Shown: piece by piece, positions 43,187-53,632 of the stretch
Numbering within the stretch: position 1 is the first letter of the stretch
Layout: each line of letters begins with the position of its first letter
Source: Streptomyces sp. CB01881
Lineage (GTDB): Bacteria; Actinomycetota; Actinomycetes; Streptomycetales; Streptomycetaceae
Length of the DNA stretch: 64,000 bases
Reading direction: 5' to 3'
Assembly (NCBI RefSeq): GCF_002953255.1
Contig: NZ_CP026498.1
Location: 8,416,872-8,480,871 of the forward strand
Notes under the pieces: model-generated
The model's input: only the letters and a program-made list of their open reading frames with translations
The model's database searches: none
What the model was told of the DNA's origin: nothing
Translations under genes and position numbers: made by a program

Positions 43187-43225
43187 GGTGCACGGGAAGT
43201 CGGACCGGCCGACTTCCCGTACACC
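43187..43225 (+). terminator. Terminator after the DoxX gene
   Basis: A 17-bp stem (GGTGCACGGGAAGTCGG against CCGACTTCCCGTACACC, one mismatch) with a five-base loop begins 37 bp after the stop. Confidence 0.8.
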
Positions 43226-43364
43226 GTGCCGTCACCCGGGTGCGGCGGCCCGCGGCCGCGCTCACCCGGACGCACCAGCCCCGCTGGCGGCCGCGACCAC
43301 GGCCTCGGAGGGTGGGCGGGAGGTGTGCCGGGCACCCCGGCGCCGGGCAGAATCGAGGACCCCG

Positions 43365-44084
43365 ATGGATCGTCAGCCGGACCACCGGCCCGAGCGCCGG
43401 CCCGAGTGCCGGCCCGAGTGCCGGCCTGAGAACCGGCCTGAGCGCCGGTCCGAGCGCGGGCCGGAGCAGCGGCCCGGGCGCCGGACGGCGGCCCCCTTCA
43501 GGCCGACCGCGCAGGACCCGGACGCCCCCGTCGTCCACCGCCCCCGCCGCGCGCTGGCCGGCGCGCTGGCCGCGGTCGTGCTCGGCGCGACGGCGCTGGC
43601 CGGCTGCTCCTCGAACGGCAAGGCCAGCAGCGCCGTCTCCTCGGTCGCGGGCGCGGTGGAGTCCGGGCTCTCCGCGGCCGCCTCCGCCGCGGCCTCGGCG
43701 GCGGCTTCGGCGGCCGCCTCGGCCGCGGGCGGGATCTCCTCGGCCGTCGCGTCGGCGGCGGCGTCGGCGGAGGCGGCGGCCTCCTCGGCGGTCGCGGGCA
43801 TCAAGGGCGGGCTGGACGCCAAGGGCGACGTCGCCGCCGGAGCGGTCACGATCGGCTCGGACGGCAAGGCCGCGGTGCCGCTCACCGTCACCAACCACGG
43901 GCAGCAGTCGGGCCGCTACGTGATCCAGGTCAACTTCACCGACGGCTCCGGCAACGTGCTGGACGCGACGGCGGTGACCGTTCCGGACGTCGCCCCCGGG
44001 CAGAGCGCCCAGGCCACCGCGCACAGCAACCGGGATCTGACCGGCACGGTCAAGGCCGAAGTGGCGAATGCCGTCCGTTACTGA
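43365..44084 (+). CDS. Lipoprotein with FxLYD-type domain
   Basis: The 239-residue protein has an unusual 60-residue N-terminal tail made of RPE(R/C) units (HRPERRPECRPECRPENRPE). Then comes a lipoprotein signal: RPRRALAGALAAVVLGATALAGC, with the lipobox LAGC at about 81-84. A pure Ser/Ala repeat (AAASAAASAAASAA, about 95-150) forms a flexible tether. The last 90 residues (VPLTVTNHGQQSGRYVIQVN) match the FxLYD domain pattern. It is anchored to the outer face of the membrane. The start ATG at 43365 is the first possible; no later start would keep the signal peptide intact. Confidence 0.8.
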   Translation: MDRQPDHRPERRPECRPECRPENRPERRSERGPEQRPGRRTAAPFRPTAQDPDAPVVHRPRRALAGALAAVVLGATALAGCSSNGKASSAVSSVAGAVESGLSAAASAAASAAASAAASAAGGISSAVASAAASAEAAASSAVAGIKGGLDAKGDVAAGAVTIGSDGKAAVPLTVTNHGQQSGRYVIQVNFTDGSGNVLDATAVTVPDVAPGQSAQATAHSNRDLTGTVKAEVANAVRY

Positions 44085-44150
44085 CCCGCAGGTCAGCGGG
44101 GGTGGCGAGGAAATCGGCCAACCTTAAGGGCGGCTCAAGGCTCAACATCA

Positions 44151-44186
44151 CCCCTTGACGGGGGATTTGGTCTAGTCCATTTTATT
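44151..44186 (+). promoter_or_regulatory. Chitinase promoter with DasR-type operator
   Basis: TTTGGTCTAGTCCATT (44166-44181) is a close match to the dre consensus built on TGGTCTAGACCA, the N-acetylglucosamine-responsive DasR site. It overlaps the spacer after a good -35 (TTGACG, 44155-44160); a -10 around CATTTT/TTTTAT follows. Repression by DasR and release by glucosamine-6-phosphate is the expected control. About 200 bp of untranslated leader follow before the ATG; nothing else is seen there. Confidence 0.75.
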
Positions 44187-44381
44187 CCCAGGTGCAGGGA
44201 GCCCCTGAACCGGCGTCAGCGGTCTTGGCCGCGGGCGCCGGTTCGGCATATCCCGGTGTCCGTCAAGGCATGTTCCCGCTCGATTCCCTTCCCTCGTTCT
44301 GTCATGCCCTGGTCGTGCGGCCCCACCCCGTACGGACCCGCCGGGGCGGCGGAATCCCCCACAACCAGGAGTCACGCACCC

Positions 44382-46196
<1,815 letters not shown>

Positions 46197-46253
46197 ACCG
46201 CCCGAGCGACTGAGCGCATGAGGGCCTGACGGACCCTCGCACCACCAGGAACG

Positions 46254-46289
46254 GTCCGGCCCGCCGGGGGAGCCCCCGGCGGGCCGGAC
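46254..46289 (+). terminator. Terminator after the chitinase gene
   Basis: A perfect 17-bp stem (GTCCGGCCCGCCGGGGG and complement) with only two bases between lies 57 bp after the stop. Confidence 0.8.
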
Positions 46290-46420
46290 TTCGTGCCGTC
46301 CGGTGCCCGGGCCGGCCTGACTCGCCCGGGCTCCGCGCGGCCCTGATCCGGGCCGGACCGATCCGTCCGGCCCTGATCCGTGCCGCCCTGGTCCGTCCGT
46401 CCGGGGCGGCGGCCCGGTGC

Positions 46421-46981
46421 TCAGGCCAGGTCGTCGGTGCGCCCGAGGGCGTCGGGCTGGGTCTCCTCGATCCGCCGCAGCATCCGCGCGAGCATGCCGG
46501 AGAGCACGATGCGCTCCTCGCCGACGAGGTCCTGGAGCAGCACCTCCTCGAAGACGGCGGCCATCCGCATCGACTCCAGCCACTTGTCGCGGCCGTTGTC
46601 GGTCAGCTCGATGATCACCCGGACCCGGTTGGTCTCGTCGCGCTCCCGGGTGACGAGGTCCTCGGCGACCATCCGGTCGATCCGGTGGGTCATCGCAGCG
46701 GGGGTGAGTCCGAGCCGCTTGGCCAGCTCGCCCGGGCCCAGCCGGTAGGGGCTCCCGGCGACCACCAGGGCCTTGAGCACCTCCCACTCGGCGGAGGTGA
46801 TTCCGAGCACAGTCAGCTGCCGGTCGTAGGCGACGCTCATCCGCCGGGCGACCCGGGAGAGGGTCTGCACGATGGTCTCCACCTGGGGGTCCACGTCGGG
46901 GAATTCCCGCTGGTAGACGGCCACCTGCTCGGCGATGCCCAGCTCGCGGGCGGTGACCGGCGCGGGCTTCTCTGCAGTCAT
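46421..46981 (-). CDS. MarR-family regulator
   Basis: The 186-residue protein has the MarR winged helix in the middle (about residues 65-120): LGITSAEWEVLKALV, PGELAKRLGLTPAAMTHRID, and the wing VTRERDETNRVRVIIELTDN. Helices on both sides form the dimer. The ATG at 46981 is chosen because the upstream extension is highly basic and runs into the promoter. It is divergent from an MFS transporter gene; TTAAG-rich inverted repeats lie between. This is the usual layout of an efflux pump and its repressor. Confidence 0.9.
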   Translation of the reverse strand: MTAEKPAPVTARELGIAEQVAVYQREFPDVDPQVETIVQTLSRVARRMSVAYDRQLTVLGITSAEWEVLKALVVAGSPYRLGPGELAKRLGLTPAAMTHRIDRMVAEDLVTRERDETNRVRVIIELTDNGRDKWLESMRMAAVFEEVLLQDLVGEERIVLSGMLARMLRRIEETQPDALGRTDDLA

Positions 46982-47009
46982 GCGGAACAGTGTCGCACGC
47001 GGGGTGCAC

Positions 47010-47094
47010 CCCTTAAGCCTTTGACTCCTCACTCTTCTGGTGCTAAGACTTTATGACGTCAGACTTTAGCTCTTAAATCTTACGGACTTAAGAG
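47010..47094. promoter_or_regulatory. MarR/MFS divergent promoter with TTAAG inverted repeat
   Basis: CTCTTAA (47070-47076) and TTAAGAG (47088-47094) are exact inverted arms with an 11-bp spacer, and a further CTTAAG occurs near 47010. This AT-rich island in GC-rich DNA probably binds the MarR protein and contains the promoters. Confidence 0.6.
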
Positions 47095-47150
47095 TATCCA
47101 GTGAAAGCCGGCTCGTGGGCCGGCAGGGACCTCATGAAGGGGTGTGCACG

Positions 47151-48458
47151 GTGACCGGCACGGTGAAGCAGCAGAGGCAGCAGACGCGCGGGGCGGGCAG
47201 CCCGCTGCGCCGCGTCCAGATCGGCAACGCGCTCAGTGCGTTCGGCAGCGGGTTCACGATGCCGTACATGTTCGTGTACGTAGACCAGGTGCGGGGGCTG
47301 GGCTCGCTGGCCGCCGGGATGGTGTTCACCGTCTTCGCGCTGGCCGCGCTCGCCGTTCTCCCGTTCACCGGCCGCGGCATCGACCGGTACGGCCCGCGCC
47401 CGGTGCTGCTGGCCGGCGCCGCGCTCGCCGCCACCGGTGCGTTCGCCTTCGGCCACGCCACCGGCACCCCGGCCCTGCTGGTCTCCTCCTTCCTCTTCGG
47501 CGCGGGTGTCACCACCTGCCAGCCGGCGCTGGCCACGATGATCGTCCGCTGCTCGACCGCCGCGACCCGCTCGCACGCCTTCGCGCTGCAGTTCACCCTG
47601 GTCAACCTGGGCATGGGCATCGGCGCGCTGGTCGGCGGCCAGATCGTCGACGTCGCCGACCCGGCCAGCCTGACCAGGCTGTTCACCATCGAGGCGGCGA
47701 CCTTCCTGGGCCTCGCCCTGGTCACCGGCACGGCGAGGATCCCGAACGCCGCACCCGTCCTCGTCCAGGACCGGAAGGGCGGCCCGCAGGGCCTGCGCGC
47801 GCTGGTCGCCGACAAGGCGATGCTGCGGCTCTGCGTGCTCGCCGGGCTGATCTTCTTCACCTGCTACGGCCAGTTCGAGTCCGGCGTCGCGGCCTTCGCC
47901 ACCGACACCGTCGGCACCGCGCCCTCCACCCTGGGCATCGCCATCGGCGCCAACGCGCTGACCATCGTGCTGCTCCAGATGTTCGTGGTGCGGATCACCG
48001 CGCGCCGCCGGCGCACCACGGCGATGGCCGCGGCCGGCGTGGTCTGGCTGGGCGCCTGGGCGATGGCCCTGGTCGCCGGCCTGATCCGGACCGAGACCAT
48101 GGCCGCCACGGTCGCGATCGTCTCGATCTACGCCCTGTTCGGGGTCGGCGAGTCGCTGCTCGCCCCCACCATGGGCCCGATCGTCGCCGATCTCGCCCCG
48201 GCCCGGCTGCTCGGCACCTACAACTCCGGGTACGCCCTGGTGAAGCAGATCGCGATCGCGGTCGGCCCGGCCGTCGGCGTGCTGCTGGTCGGCTCCGGCA
48301 CCTGGCCGCTCTACCTGGCGGCGATGGCCGGCTCCACCCTGCTGATCGTCGTCCTGGCGCTGAAGCTGCGGCCGTACCTCACCGCGGCCCAGGACAACGC
48401 GGCCCCGGTCGTGGTCCGCACCACCCTGCCCGTCCGGGAGCTGCAGACCGCGGCGTGA
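47151..48458 (+). CDS. MFS transporter
   Basis: This 435-residue permease has twelve predicted membrane helices and the MFS loop motif GRGIDRYGPRPVLLAGA between helices 2 and 3. ALVGGQIVDVADPASL is in the middle, and it ends in a soluble tail (TTLPVRELQTAA). GTG at 47151 has AAGGGG upstream. Divergent from the MarR gene, it is probably a drug or metabolite exporter repressed by that protein. A terminator follows at 48482. Confidence 0.9.
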   Translation: MTGTVKQQRQQTRGAGSPLRRVQIGNALSAFGSGFTMPYMFVYVDQVRGLGSLAAGMVFTVFALAALAVLPFTGRGIDRYGPRPVLLAGAALAATGAFAFGHATGTPALLVSSFLFGAGVTTCQPALATMIVRCSTAATRSHAFALQFTLVNLGMGIGALVGGQIVDVADPASLTRLFTIEAATFLGLALVTGTARIPNAAPVLVQDRKGGPQGLRALVADKAMLRLCVLAGLIFFTCYGQFESGVAAFATDTVGTAPSTLGIAIGANALTIVLLQMFVVRITARRRRTTAMAAAGVVWLGAWAMALVAGLIRTETMAATVAIVSIYALFGVGESLLAPTMGPIVADLAPARLLGTYNSGYALVKQIAIAVGPAVGVLLVGSGTWPLYLAAMAGSTLLIVVLALKLRPYLTAAQDNAAPVVVRTTLPVRELQTAA

Positions 48459-48481
48459 CCGCGCTGAGCAGCGGTGCGACT

Positions 48482-48508
48482 GCGCCGTCCGGGTCACCTG
48501 GACGGCGC
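48482..48508 (+). terminator. Terminator after the MFS gene
   Basis: A 9-bp perfect stem GCGCCGTCC/GGACGGCGC with a nine-base loop lies 23 bp after the stop. Confidence 0.65.
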
Positions 48509-48607
48509 CCGTCGCGCTTGGATTCGCGACCACCGGCACATAGTGTCAGTTGCTGTTGACCGCCCGGCCCCGGCCGGCACAGGCGAGACAGGCGAATCGG
48601 CGAGGCT

Positions 48608-50227
48608 ATGACGCAAGCGGCGCTCACGCACCCACCCGCACCACCAGCCCCCGCGGCCCCGGCACCGGCGCCGCGGGGGCTGCTGCGCTGGGCGGCCGAC
48701 CGGTCCGGCTGGCTCGGGCCTATCGGCGTGGCGCTCTTCGCCGGACTCCTCCGGTTCTGGAACCTCGGCTACCCCAACGCCTTCGTCTTCGACGAGACGT
48801 ACTACCCCAAGGACGCCTGGTCACTGCTCAAGCAGGGCTACGAGGGCACCTGGCCGGACAGCGCCAACGCCGACATCCTGGCCGTGCCGCAGCACGTCCC
48901 GCTCACCTCCTCGCCCGAGTTCATCGCCCACCCGCCGCTCGGCAAGTGGGTGATCTCGCTGGGCGAGGCGGCCTTCGGGCTGCACCCGTTCGGCTGGCGG
49001 TTCATGACCGCCCTGCTGGGCACCGTCACCGTGCTGATGCTGGCCCGGATCGGCCGCCGGCTCTTCGGGTCCACCCTGATCGGCTGCACCGCCGCTCTGC
49101 TGATGTCCGTCGACGGCCTCCAGCTGGTGATGAGCCGGGTCGGCCTGCTCGACGGCGTCCAGATGTTCTTCGTCCTCGCCGCCTTCGGCAGCCTGCTGAT
49201 CGACCGCGACCACACCCGGGCCCGGCTGGCCGCCGTCCGCGACGCCTACGGCGGCGACACCGTCCGCCTCGGCTGGCGCCCCTGGCGGATCGCCGCCGGC
49301 GTGTGCCTCGGCGCCGCCTGCGCGGTCAAGTGGAACGGCTCCATGATCCTCGCCGCCTTCGGCCTGCTCACCGTGCTCTGGGACCAGTCCGGCCGGCGCT
49401 GGGCCGGCGCCCGCCGCCCCTGGCGCTCGATGCTGCGCCGCGACGCCGTTCCCGCCTTCCTCGCCGTGGTCGGCTCGGCCCTGGTGGTGTACGTGGGTGC
49501 CTGGACCGGCTGGCTCGTCGCCGGCGGCAGGACCGGCGGCGGGTACGACCGGCACTGGGCCGACAACCGGGCCGGCCTCTCCCCGGACAGCTTCCTCGGC
49601 GTCCCGCTGCCGCAGGTCCCGATGACCTGGGTGCCCGCGCCGCTGCGCAGCCTCTGGCACTACCACTCGCAGATGTACGACTTCAACACCGGGCTGAGCA
49701 CCCCGCACACCTACCAGTCCAACCCCTTCAGCTGGCTGGTCCAGGGCCGCCCGGTCTCCATGTACTGGGAACAGGTGCCGAACGGGCAGCACGGCTGCAC
49801 CGCGTCCGGCGGCTGCGCGGCGCAGATCCTCGGCCTCGGCACCCCGCTGCTCTGGTGGGCGGCCTGCTTCGCCCTGGTCTACCTGCTCTGGCGCTGGTTC
49901 TTCCGCCGGGACTGGCGCTCCGGCGCCGTGCTCTGCGGCGTCGCCGGGGTCTACCTGCCGTGGTTCCAGTACCAGGAGCGGACGGTCTTCTCCTTCTACA
50001 TGGTCGTGCTGGTGCCGTTCCTCTGCCTGGCCGTCGCCCAGATGCTCGGCGCGATGCTCGGGCCGGAGGGCTGCACGCCCGAACGGCGCCGCTACGGAGC
50101 CGCGGGGGCCGGGCTGATCGTGCTGGCCGTCGTCGGCTGCTTCGCCTTCTTCTACCCGCTCTACACGGCGGAGGTGATCCCGATGACGTCCTGGCAGGAC
50201 CGGATGTGGTTCACCAGCTGGATCTGA
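48608..50227 (+). CDS. pmt: Protein O-mannosyltransferase (GT39)
   Basis: This 539-residue membrane enzyme transfers mannose from polyprenyl phosphomannose to Ser/Thr of exported proteins. It shows FVFDETYYPKDAWSLLKQGY, the first-loop acidic motif of GT39 enzymes, and FIAHPPLGKWVISLGE, followed by about ten membrane segments. Other landmarks are GLLDGVQMFFVLAAFGSLL and the late FSWLVQGRPVSMYW/PWFQYQERTVFSFYM. In Streptomyces Pmt also makes phage receptors. It starts at ATG 48608; the UPF0014 permease gene begins 5 bp after its stop. Confidence 0.93.
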   Translation: MTQAALTHPPAPPAPAAPAPAPRGLLRWAADRSGWLGPIGVALFAGLLRFWNLGYPNAFVFDETYYPKDAWSLLKQGYEGTWPDSANADILAVPQHVPLTSSPEFIAHPPLGKWVISLGEAAFGLHPFGWRFMTALLGTVTVLMLARIGRRLFGSTLIGCTAALLMSVDGLQLVMSRVGLLDGVQMFFVLAAFGSLLIDRDHTRARLAAVRDAYGGDTVRLGWRPWRIAAGVCLGAACAVKWNGSMILAAFGLLTVLWDQSGRRWAGARRPWRSMLRRDAVPAFLAVVGSALVVYVGAWTGWLVAGGRTGGGYDRHWADNRAGLSPDSFLGVPLPQVPMTWVPAPLRSLWHYHSQMYDFNTGLSTPHTYQSNPFSWLVQGRPVSMYWEQVPNGQHGCTASGGCAAQILGLGTPLLWWAACFALVYLLWRWFFRRDWRSGAVLCGVAGVYLPWFQYQERTVFSFYMVVLVPFLCLAVAQMLGAMLGPEGCTPERRRYGAAGAGLIVLAVVGCFAFFYPLYTAEVIPMTSWQDRMWFTSWI

Positions 50228-50232
50228 CGCCG

Positions 50233-51015
50233 GTGCCGCTCGCGGCCGCGGGCGGCGGCCAGCTGCTGCCGGTCACCCCGGTGCTCGGGGTGGTCACCGC
50301 CGTCCTGCTGGCCGCCGCCGTGGCGGTGGCCGGGTGGGGCCTGCTGGGCCACGGGCACGCGGTGCTCCGGGCCGGGCTGCGCGCGGTCGTGCAGTTGGCG
50401 GCCGTCGCGCTGGTGATCACCTGGGTGGTCGGCTCGCTCTGGTGGTCGGCGCTCTTCGTGCTGCTGATGTTCACGGTCGCGGTCCGGACGGCCGGCCGGC
50501 GGATCACCCCCGGTCCGGAGTGGACCAGGGCGGCCGCGCCGATCGGCGCCGGGGTGCTGCCGGTGCTCGCCCTGCTGCTCGGCGTCGGGCTGCTGCCGCT
50601 CAAGGGCCTCTCGGTCATCCCGGTCGCCGGCATCCTGATCGGCGGCGCGCTCACCGCCACCTCGCTGGCCGGCCGCCGTGCCCTGGACGAACTGCGGCAG
50701 CGCCACGGTGAGGTGGAGGCGGCGCTCGCGCTGGGCTTCGAGGAGCGCGACGCCCGGCTGGAGATCTGCCGCACCGCCGCCGCCACCTCACTCGTCCCCG
50801 CGCTCGACCAGACCCGGACGGTGGGCCTGGTCACGCTGCCCGGGGCCTTCGTCGGCATGCTGCTCGGCGGTGCCACCCCCGTGCAGGCGGGGGCGGTGCA
50901 GCTGTTCGTGCTGGTCGCGCTGCTGGCGGTGGAGTCGGTGGCGATCGTGGTGGTGCTGGAGCTGGTCGCCCGCGGCCTGGTGGGCGCGGAGCCCGTGCCC
51001 GACGGTGTCCGGTAG
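50233..51015 (+). CDS. UPF0014/FetB-like ABC permease
   Basis: The 260-residue membrane protein has about seven hydrophobic segments and conserved LRAVVQLAAVALVITWV and PVAGILIGGALTATSLAGRR, ALALGFEERDARLEICRTAA and LVTLPGAFVGMLLGGATPVQ. These are hallmarks of the FetB/YbbM group linked to iron export in E. coli. The partner ATPase (FetA) is absent here. GTG at 50233 is taken from the frame, with no clear ribosome site, so coupling to pmt (5 bp apart) or a later GTG at 50287 is possible. Confidence 0.85.
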   Translation: MPLAAAGGGQLLPVTPVLGVVTAVLLAAAVAVAGWGLLGHGHAVLRAGLRAVVQLAAVALVITWVVGSLWWSALFVLLMFTVAVRTAGRRITPGPEWTRAAAPIGAGVLPVLALLLGVGLLPLKGLSVIPVAGILIGGALTATSLAGRRALDELRQRHGEVEAALALGFEERDARLEICRTAAATSLVPALDQTRTVGLVTLPGAFVGMLLGGATPVQAGAVQLFVLVALLAVESVAIVVVLELVARGLVGAEPVPDGVR

Positions 51016-51026
51016 GCTGGACGGCG

Positions 51027-51175
51027 TTGAAGGGGAGTAGCCCTCCACCGGACCGTCGACATACTGGCCCCCCGGGGCCCGGCGCCCGGGGCAGTCCGCG
51101 CGGTCACGTGCGGGTGCCGGCGAGACCTTCGGCCGCAGTGCTGTGACCATGACCAGTGCTGTCGGGCCGAAGCGA
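51027..51175 (+). promoter_or_regulatory. yybP-ykoY-type manganese riboswitch
   Basis: The leader of the GDT1-type gene contains the motif parts in order: AAGGGGAGTAGCC (51030-51042), CGTCGACATACTGG (51054-51067), GC-rich paired stretches (CCCCGGGGCCCGG region), and GCCGGCGAGACCTTCGGC (51117-51134). GGGGAGUAG and GCGAGACCU are the conserved loops of yybP-ykoY, which senses Mn2+. About 130 bp then lead to the ATG. A TAGGCT (-10-like) is just upstream at 51013. The riboswitch probably turns the exporter on at high manganese. Confidence 0.85.
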
Positions 51176-51306
51176 CCCCTTGCGGAGCTGCCGAGGCCGG
51201 ACAGCCCGACCGAGGGAATCCGAACTCCGATGAGCGCGCGAAGCGAGCGAACCGTCCGAAGGTGCGTACGGGCGCATGCCCCTGTCGAGCGAAGCGGGGC
51301 GGGCGC

Positions 51307-51891
51307 ATGAGCCTGACCGTGCTCGCCATCACCTTCGGCATCATCTTCCTGGCCGAACTGCCGGACAAGACCGCCCTGGCCAGCCTGATGCTCGGCACCA
51401 AGTACCGGGCGGGCTACGTCTTCGCCGGTGTCGCCGCCGCCATGGCCGTCCAGGTCGGCCTCGCCCTGGTCGCCGGGCACCTGCTCTCGCTGCTGCCGCA
51501 CCGCTGGGTGGAGGGCGTCACCGGCGTGCTGTTCCTGGCCGGCGCCGCCATGCTGCTCTTCCACGGCGGGGAGGACGAGGACGGGCACGCCGCCAAGGAG
51601 CCGTCCGCCAACAGCTTCTGGAAGGTGGCCGGGGCCAGCTTCGCGGTCGTCGCGATCGCGGAGTTCGGCGACCTCACCCAGATCATGACCGCCAACCTGG
51701 CCGCCAAGTACGCCGATCCGCCGGCCGTGGGCCTGGGGGCCTGGCTGGCGCTGTGCGCCGTCGCGGCGATCGCCATCGCGGGCGGGCAGAAGCTGCTGAA
51801 GTACGTGCCGATGAAGGTGATCATCCGGGTCGCGGCCGGTGTGATGATCCTGATGGCCGGGGTCAGCATCTTCCAGGCGGTCACCGGCTGA
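51307..51891 (+). CDS. GDT1/TMEM165-family cation (Mn/Ca) exporter
   Basis: The 194-residue protein has six membrane segments with the two family motifs E-x-G/P-D-K/x-T: FLAELPDKTALASLML (about 12-27) and IAEFGDLTQIMTANLAAKYA (about 120-139). Such UPF0016 proteins export Mn2+ (MneA) or Ca2+. The ATG at 51307 is used because the earlier in-frame Met lies in the leader. It sits under the riboswitch at 51027-51175, which supports manganese homeostasis as its role. Confidence 0.92.
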   Translation: MSLTVLAITFGIIFLAELPDKTALASLMLGTKYRAGYVFAGVAAAMAVQVGLALVAGHLLSLLPHRWVEGVTGVLFLAGAAMLLFHGGEDEDGHAAKEPSANSFWKVAGASFAVVAIAEFGDLTQIMTANLAAKYADPPAVGLGAWLALCAVAAIAIAGGQKLLKYVPMKVIIRVAAGVMILMAGVSIFQAVTG

Positions 51892-51898
51892 CGAAGGG

Positions 51899-53212
51899 TC
51901 AGCAGCCCGGGTCGGCCTCCAGCGCGGCCCGGGTCTTGGGCCCGTAGACGTTGTTCTCGCCCTTGATCCGGTTGTAGCGCTGGAAGTCGTTCAGCACCGT
52001 CTGGGTCCAGTAGTCGAACGTGCCGGTGATGATCGACTTGTCGACGATGCCGCATTCGGCGGCCCACAGGCGCTGCTGCATGTCCTTGACGTCGGGTCCG
52101 GTCATGTTCAGCTGGAGCACCCGGATCGTCGGGGTCGGCGTGGGCGTCGGGGTGGTCGCCGTGGGCGTCGGCGTCGGGGTGGCCGTCGGGCTCGGCGCTG
52201 CGGGCGGCGGGGTGGTGGGTGCCGGGGGAGCGGCCGCGGGCGGCGGCGTCGCGGCCGTGGGAGCGGGCGCCGCCGTCCTGGTCGGGCTCGGCCGGGCCGT
52301 CCTGGTCGCCGTCGGGCTCGGGGCGTCGCTGGTGGACGGCGGTGCGCTCGGGCTCGGCTCCGGCGGTGTGGTCGGGTCGACCGGCGGGGGCGCCAGGGTC
52401 GTCGAGGGCGCCGGCTGCGCCTGGTGGCTCGGCTCGCCGGAGGGCGTCACCGCGTACGCCAGGCCGACGGTGAGCGCCAGCAGTCCGGCGCCGGCGGCCA
52501 CCAGCAGCCCCTTGCGCCGGGCCGACGGGCTCCCCTCCGCCTGCTCCGCCGCGCGCCGGGCGGCCCGGCCGCCGGTGCCCGCTGCGGCTCCGGCGCCGGC
52601 AGGCGCGGAGTGGGGGAAGGGGAAGAGGCCGATCTCGTCGCCGTCGGCGGGGGGCAGGTGGTGGTCGTCCTGGGGCGCCGCCATGACCGGGGGCAGCACG
52701 GTGGTCGCGTAGGCGCCGGCGTCCGGCCCGGTCGGCGGGACCTGCGGGAGGACGGTCGTCGCCTGCGCCGCGGGCGGCGCCATCGGGCCCGGCGGTGTCA
52801 TGGGTGCCACAGGTGCCATCTGTGCCATCGGTGCCATCGGCGCCTGGAGCGGCTGCTGCTGGAACGGCGGCTGCTGGGCATGCTGCTGGAACGGTGCTTG
52901 CTGGACGGGCGGTTGCTGGACGGGCGGCAGCACGGTGGTGGCGAACGGGTCCGCCGTAACGCCGCCGCCCGCCTGAGCGCCGCCGGCCTGGACGCCGCCG
53001 GCCTGGACGCCGCCGGTCTGGACGCCGCCGGCCTGAGCGCCGCTCGGCGGGGTGTCCGCGACCTGTCCGACGGTCTGCGCCACGTACGGCCGGACCAGCG
53101 GCGGGCCTTCGAGGTGGGGCAGGACGGTGGTCTCGGTCAGGCTCGGGTCCGGGAGGCACCGGCACCCGGCGGAGCGTGCGGTGCCGCACGTCGGGCAGTG
53201 CTGGTCCGGCAT
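51899..53212 (-). CDS. Membrane-anchored peptidoglycan-binding protein with TTVLP repeats
   Basis: The 437-residue protein begins with a zinc-ribbon-like CPTCGTARSAGCRC. A disordered region follows with four TTVLP motifs (TTVLPHLEGPPLV, TTVLPPV twice, TTVLPQV) and short Ala-Gly-Gly and Gln/Pro repeats (QAGGVQTGGVQAGG). Then come one membrane helix (about 245-265, KGLLVAAGAGLLALTVGLAY), a Pro/Thr-rich outer linker and a C-terminal peptidoglycan-binding-1-like domain (NMTGPDVKDMQQRLWAAECG to the end). The topology is cytoplasm inside, wall-binding outside. TTVLP repeats look like kinase or docking sites. The ATG at 53212 has GAGGAGGAC upstream. Confidence 0.8.
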   Translation of the reverse strand: MPDQHCPTCGTARSAGCRCLPDPSLTETTVLPHLEGPPLVRPYVAQTVGQVADTPPSGAQAGGVQTGGVQAGGVQAGGAQAGGGVTADPFATTVLPPVQQPPVQQAPFQQHAQQPPFQQQPLQAPMAPMAQMAPVAPMTPPGPMAPPAAQATTVLPQVPPTGPDAGAYATTVLPPVMAAPQDDHHLPPADGDEIGLFPFPHSAPAGAGAAAGTGGRAARRAAEQAEGSPSARRKGLLVAAGAGLLALTVGLAYAVTPSGEPSHQAQPAPSTTLAPPPVDPTTPPEPSPSAPPSTSDAPSPTATRTARPSPTRTAAPAPTAATPPPAAAPPAPTTPPPAAPSPTATPTPTPTATTPTPTPTPTIRVLQLNMTGPDVKDMQQRLWAAECGIVDKSIITGTFDYWTQTVLNDFQRYNRIKGENNVYGPKTRAALEADPGC

Positions 53213-53632
53213 CGGCCGGTCCTCCTCGGTCTCGGATCAGTTCTCGCGTTGCTCCCCCGCGCGTTCCCGGGCGTCTGCTCCTGGACGCCTGCTCGGACGT
53301 GCTCTCGGACGCAGGTGCCCGGACGCGTGTTCCCGGGGGCGAACGCGCCTGATTATGCAGGACGTCTCGGACGGGGGGACAGGGGCGTCCGGCCCGCTCT
53401 GGGGGTGTTGTGCCGGTTGGTGGCGGTTGGGACTTGATGAACGGTCGGCGAGGCCGGACTGTCACCCGGATGGCCGCCGCTCTTGCGTTCGGCTCAACTG
53501 AACGGCGCAAACCCGGGCATTTCTGACAGCATGGTGAACCGGGAGTGATCGACCGCACGGACCCCGGCCGGCCGGGGCCGGCAACCCCGGGCCCGCGCCC
53601 CGCCCCAGGCCCGAGACCCCTACGGAGACCCC
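53213..53632. other. 420-bp divergent intergenic region
   Basis: It separates the peptidoglycan-binding protein gene from the divergent DHA2 efflux gene. GGACGC/GCTCGGACG repeats occupy 53260-53345. The remainder (53400-53550) is less GC-rich and probably holds the promoters, but no clear motif was found. Confidence 0.45.
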
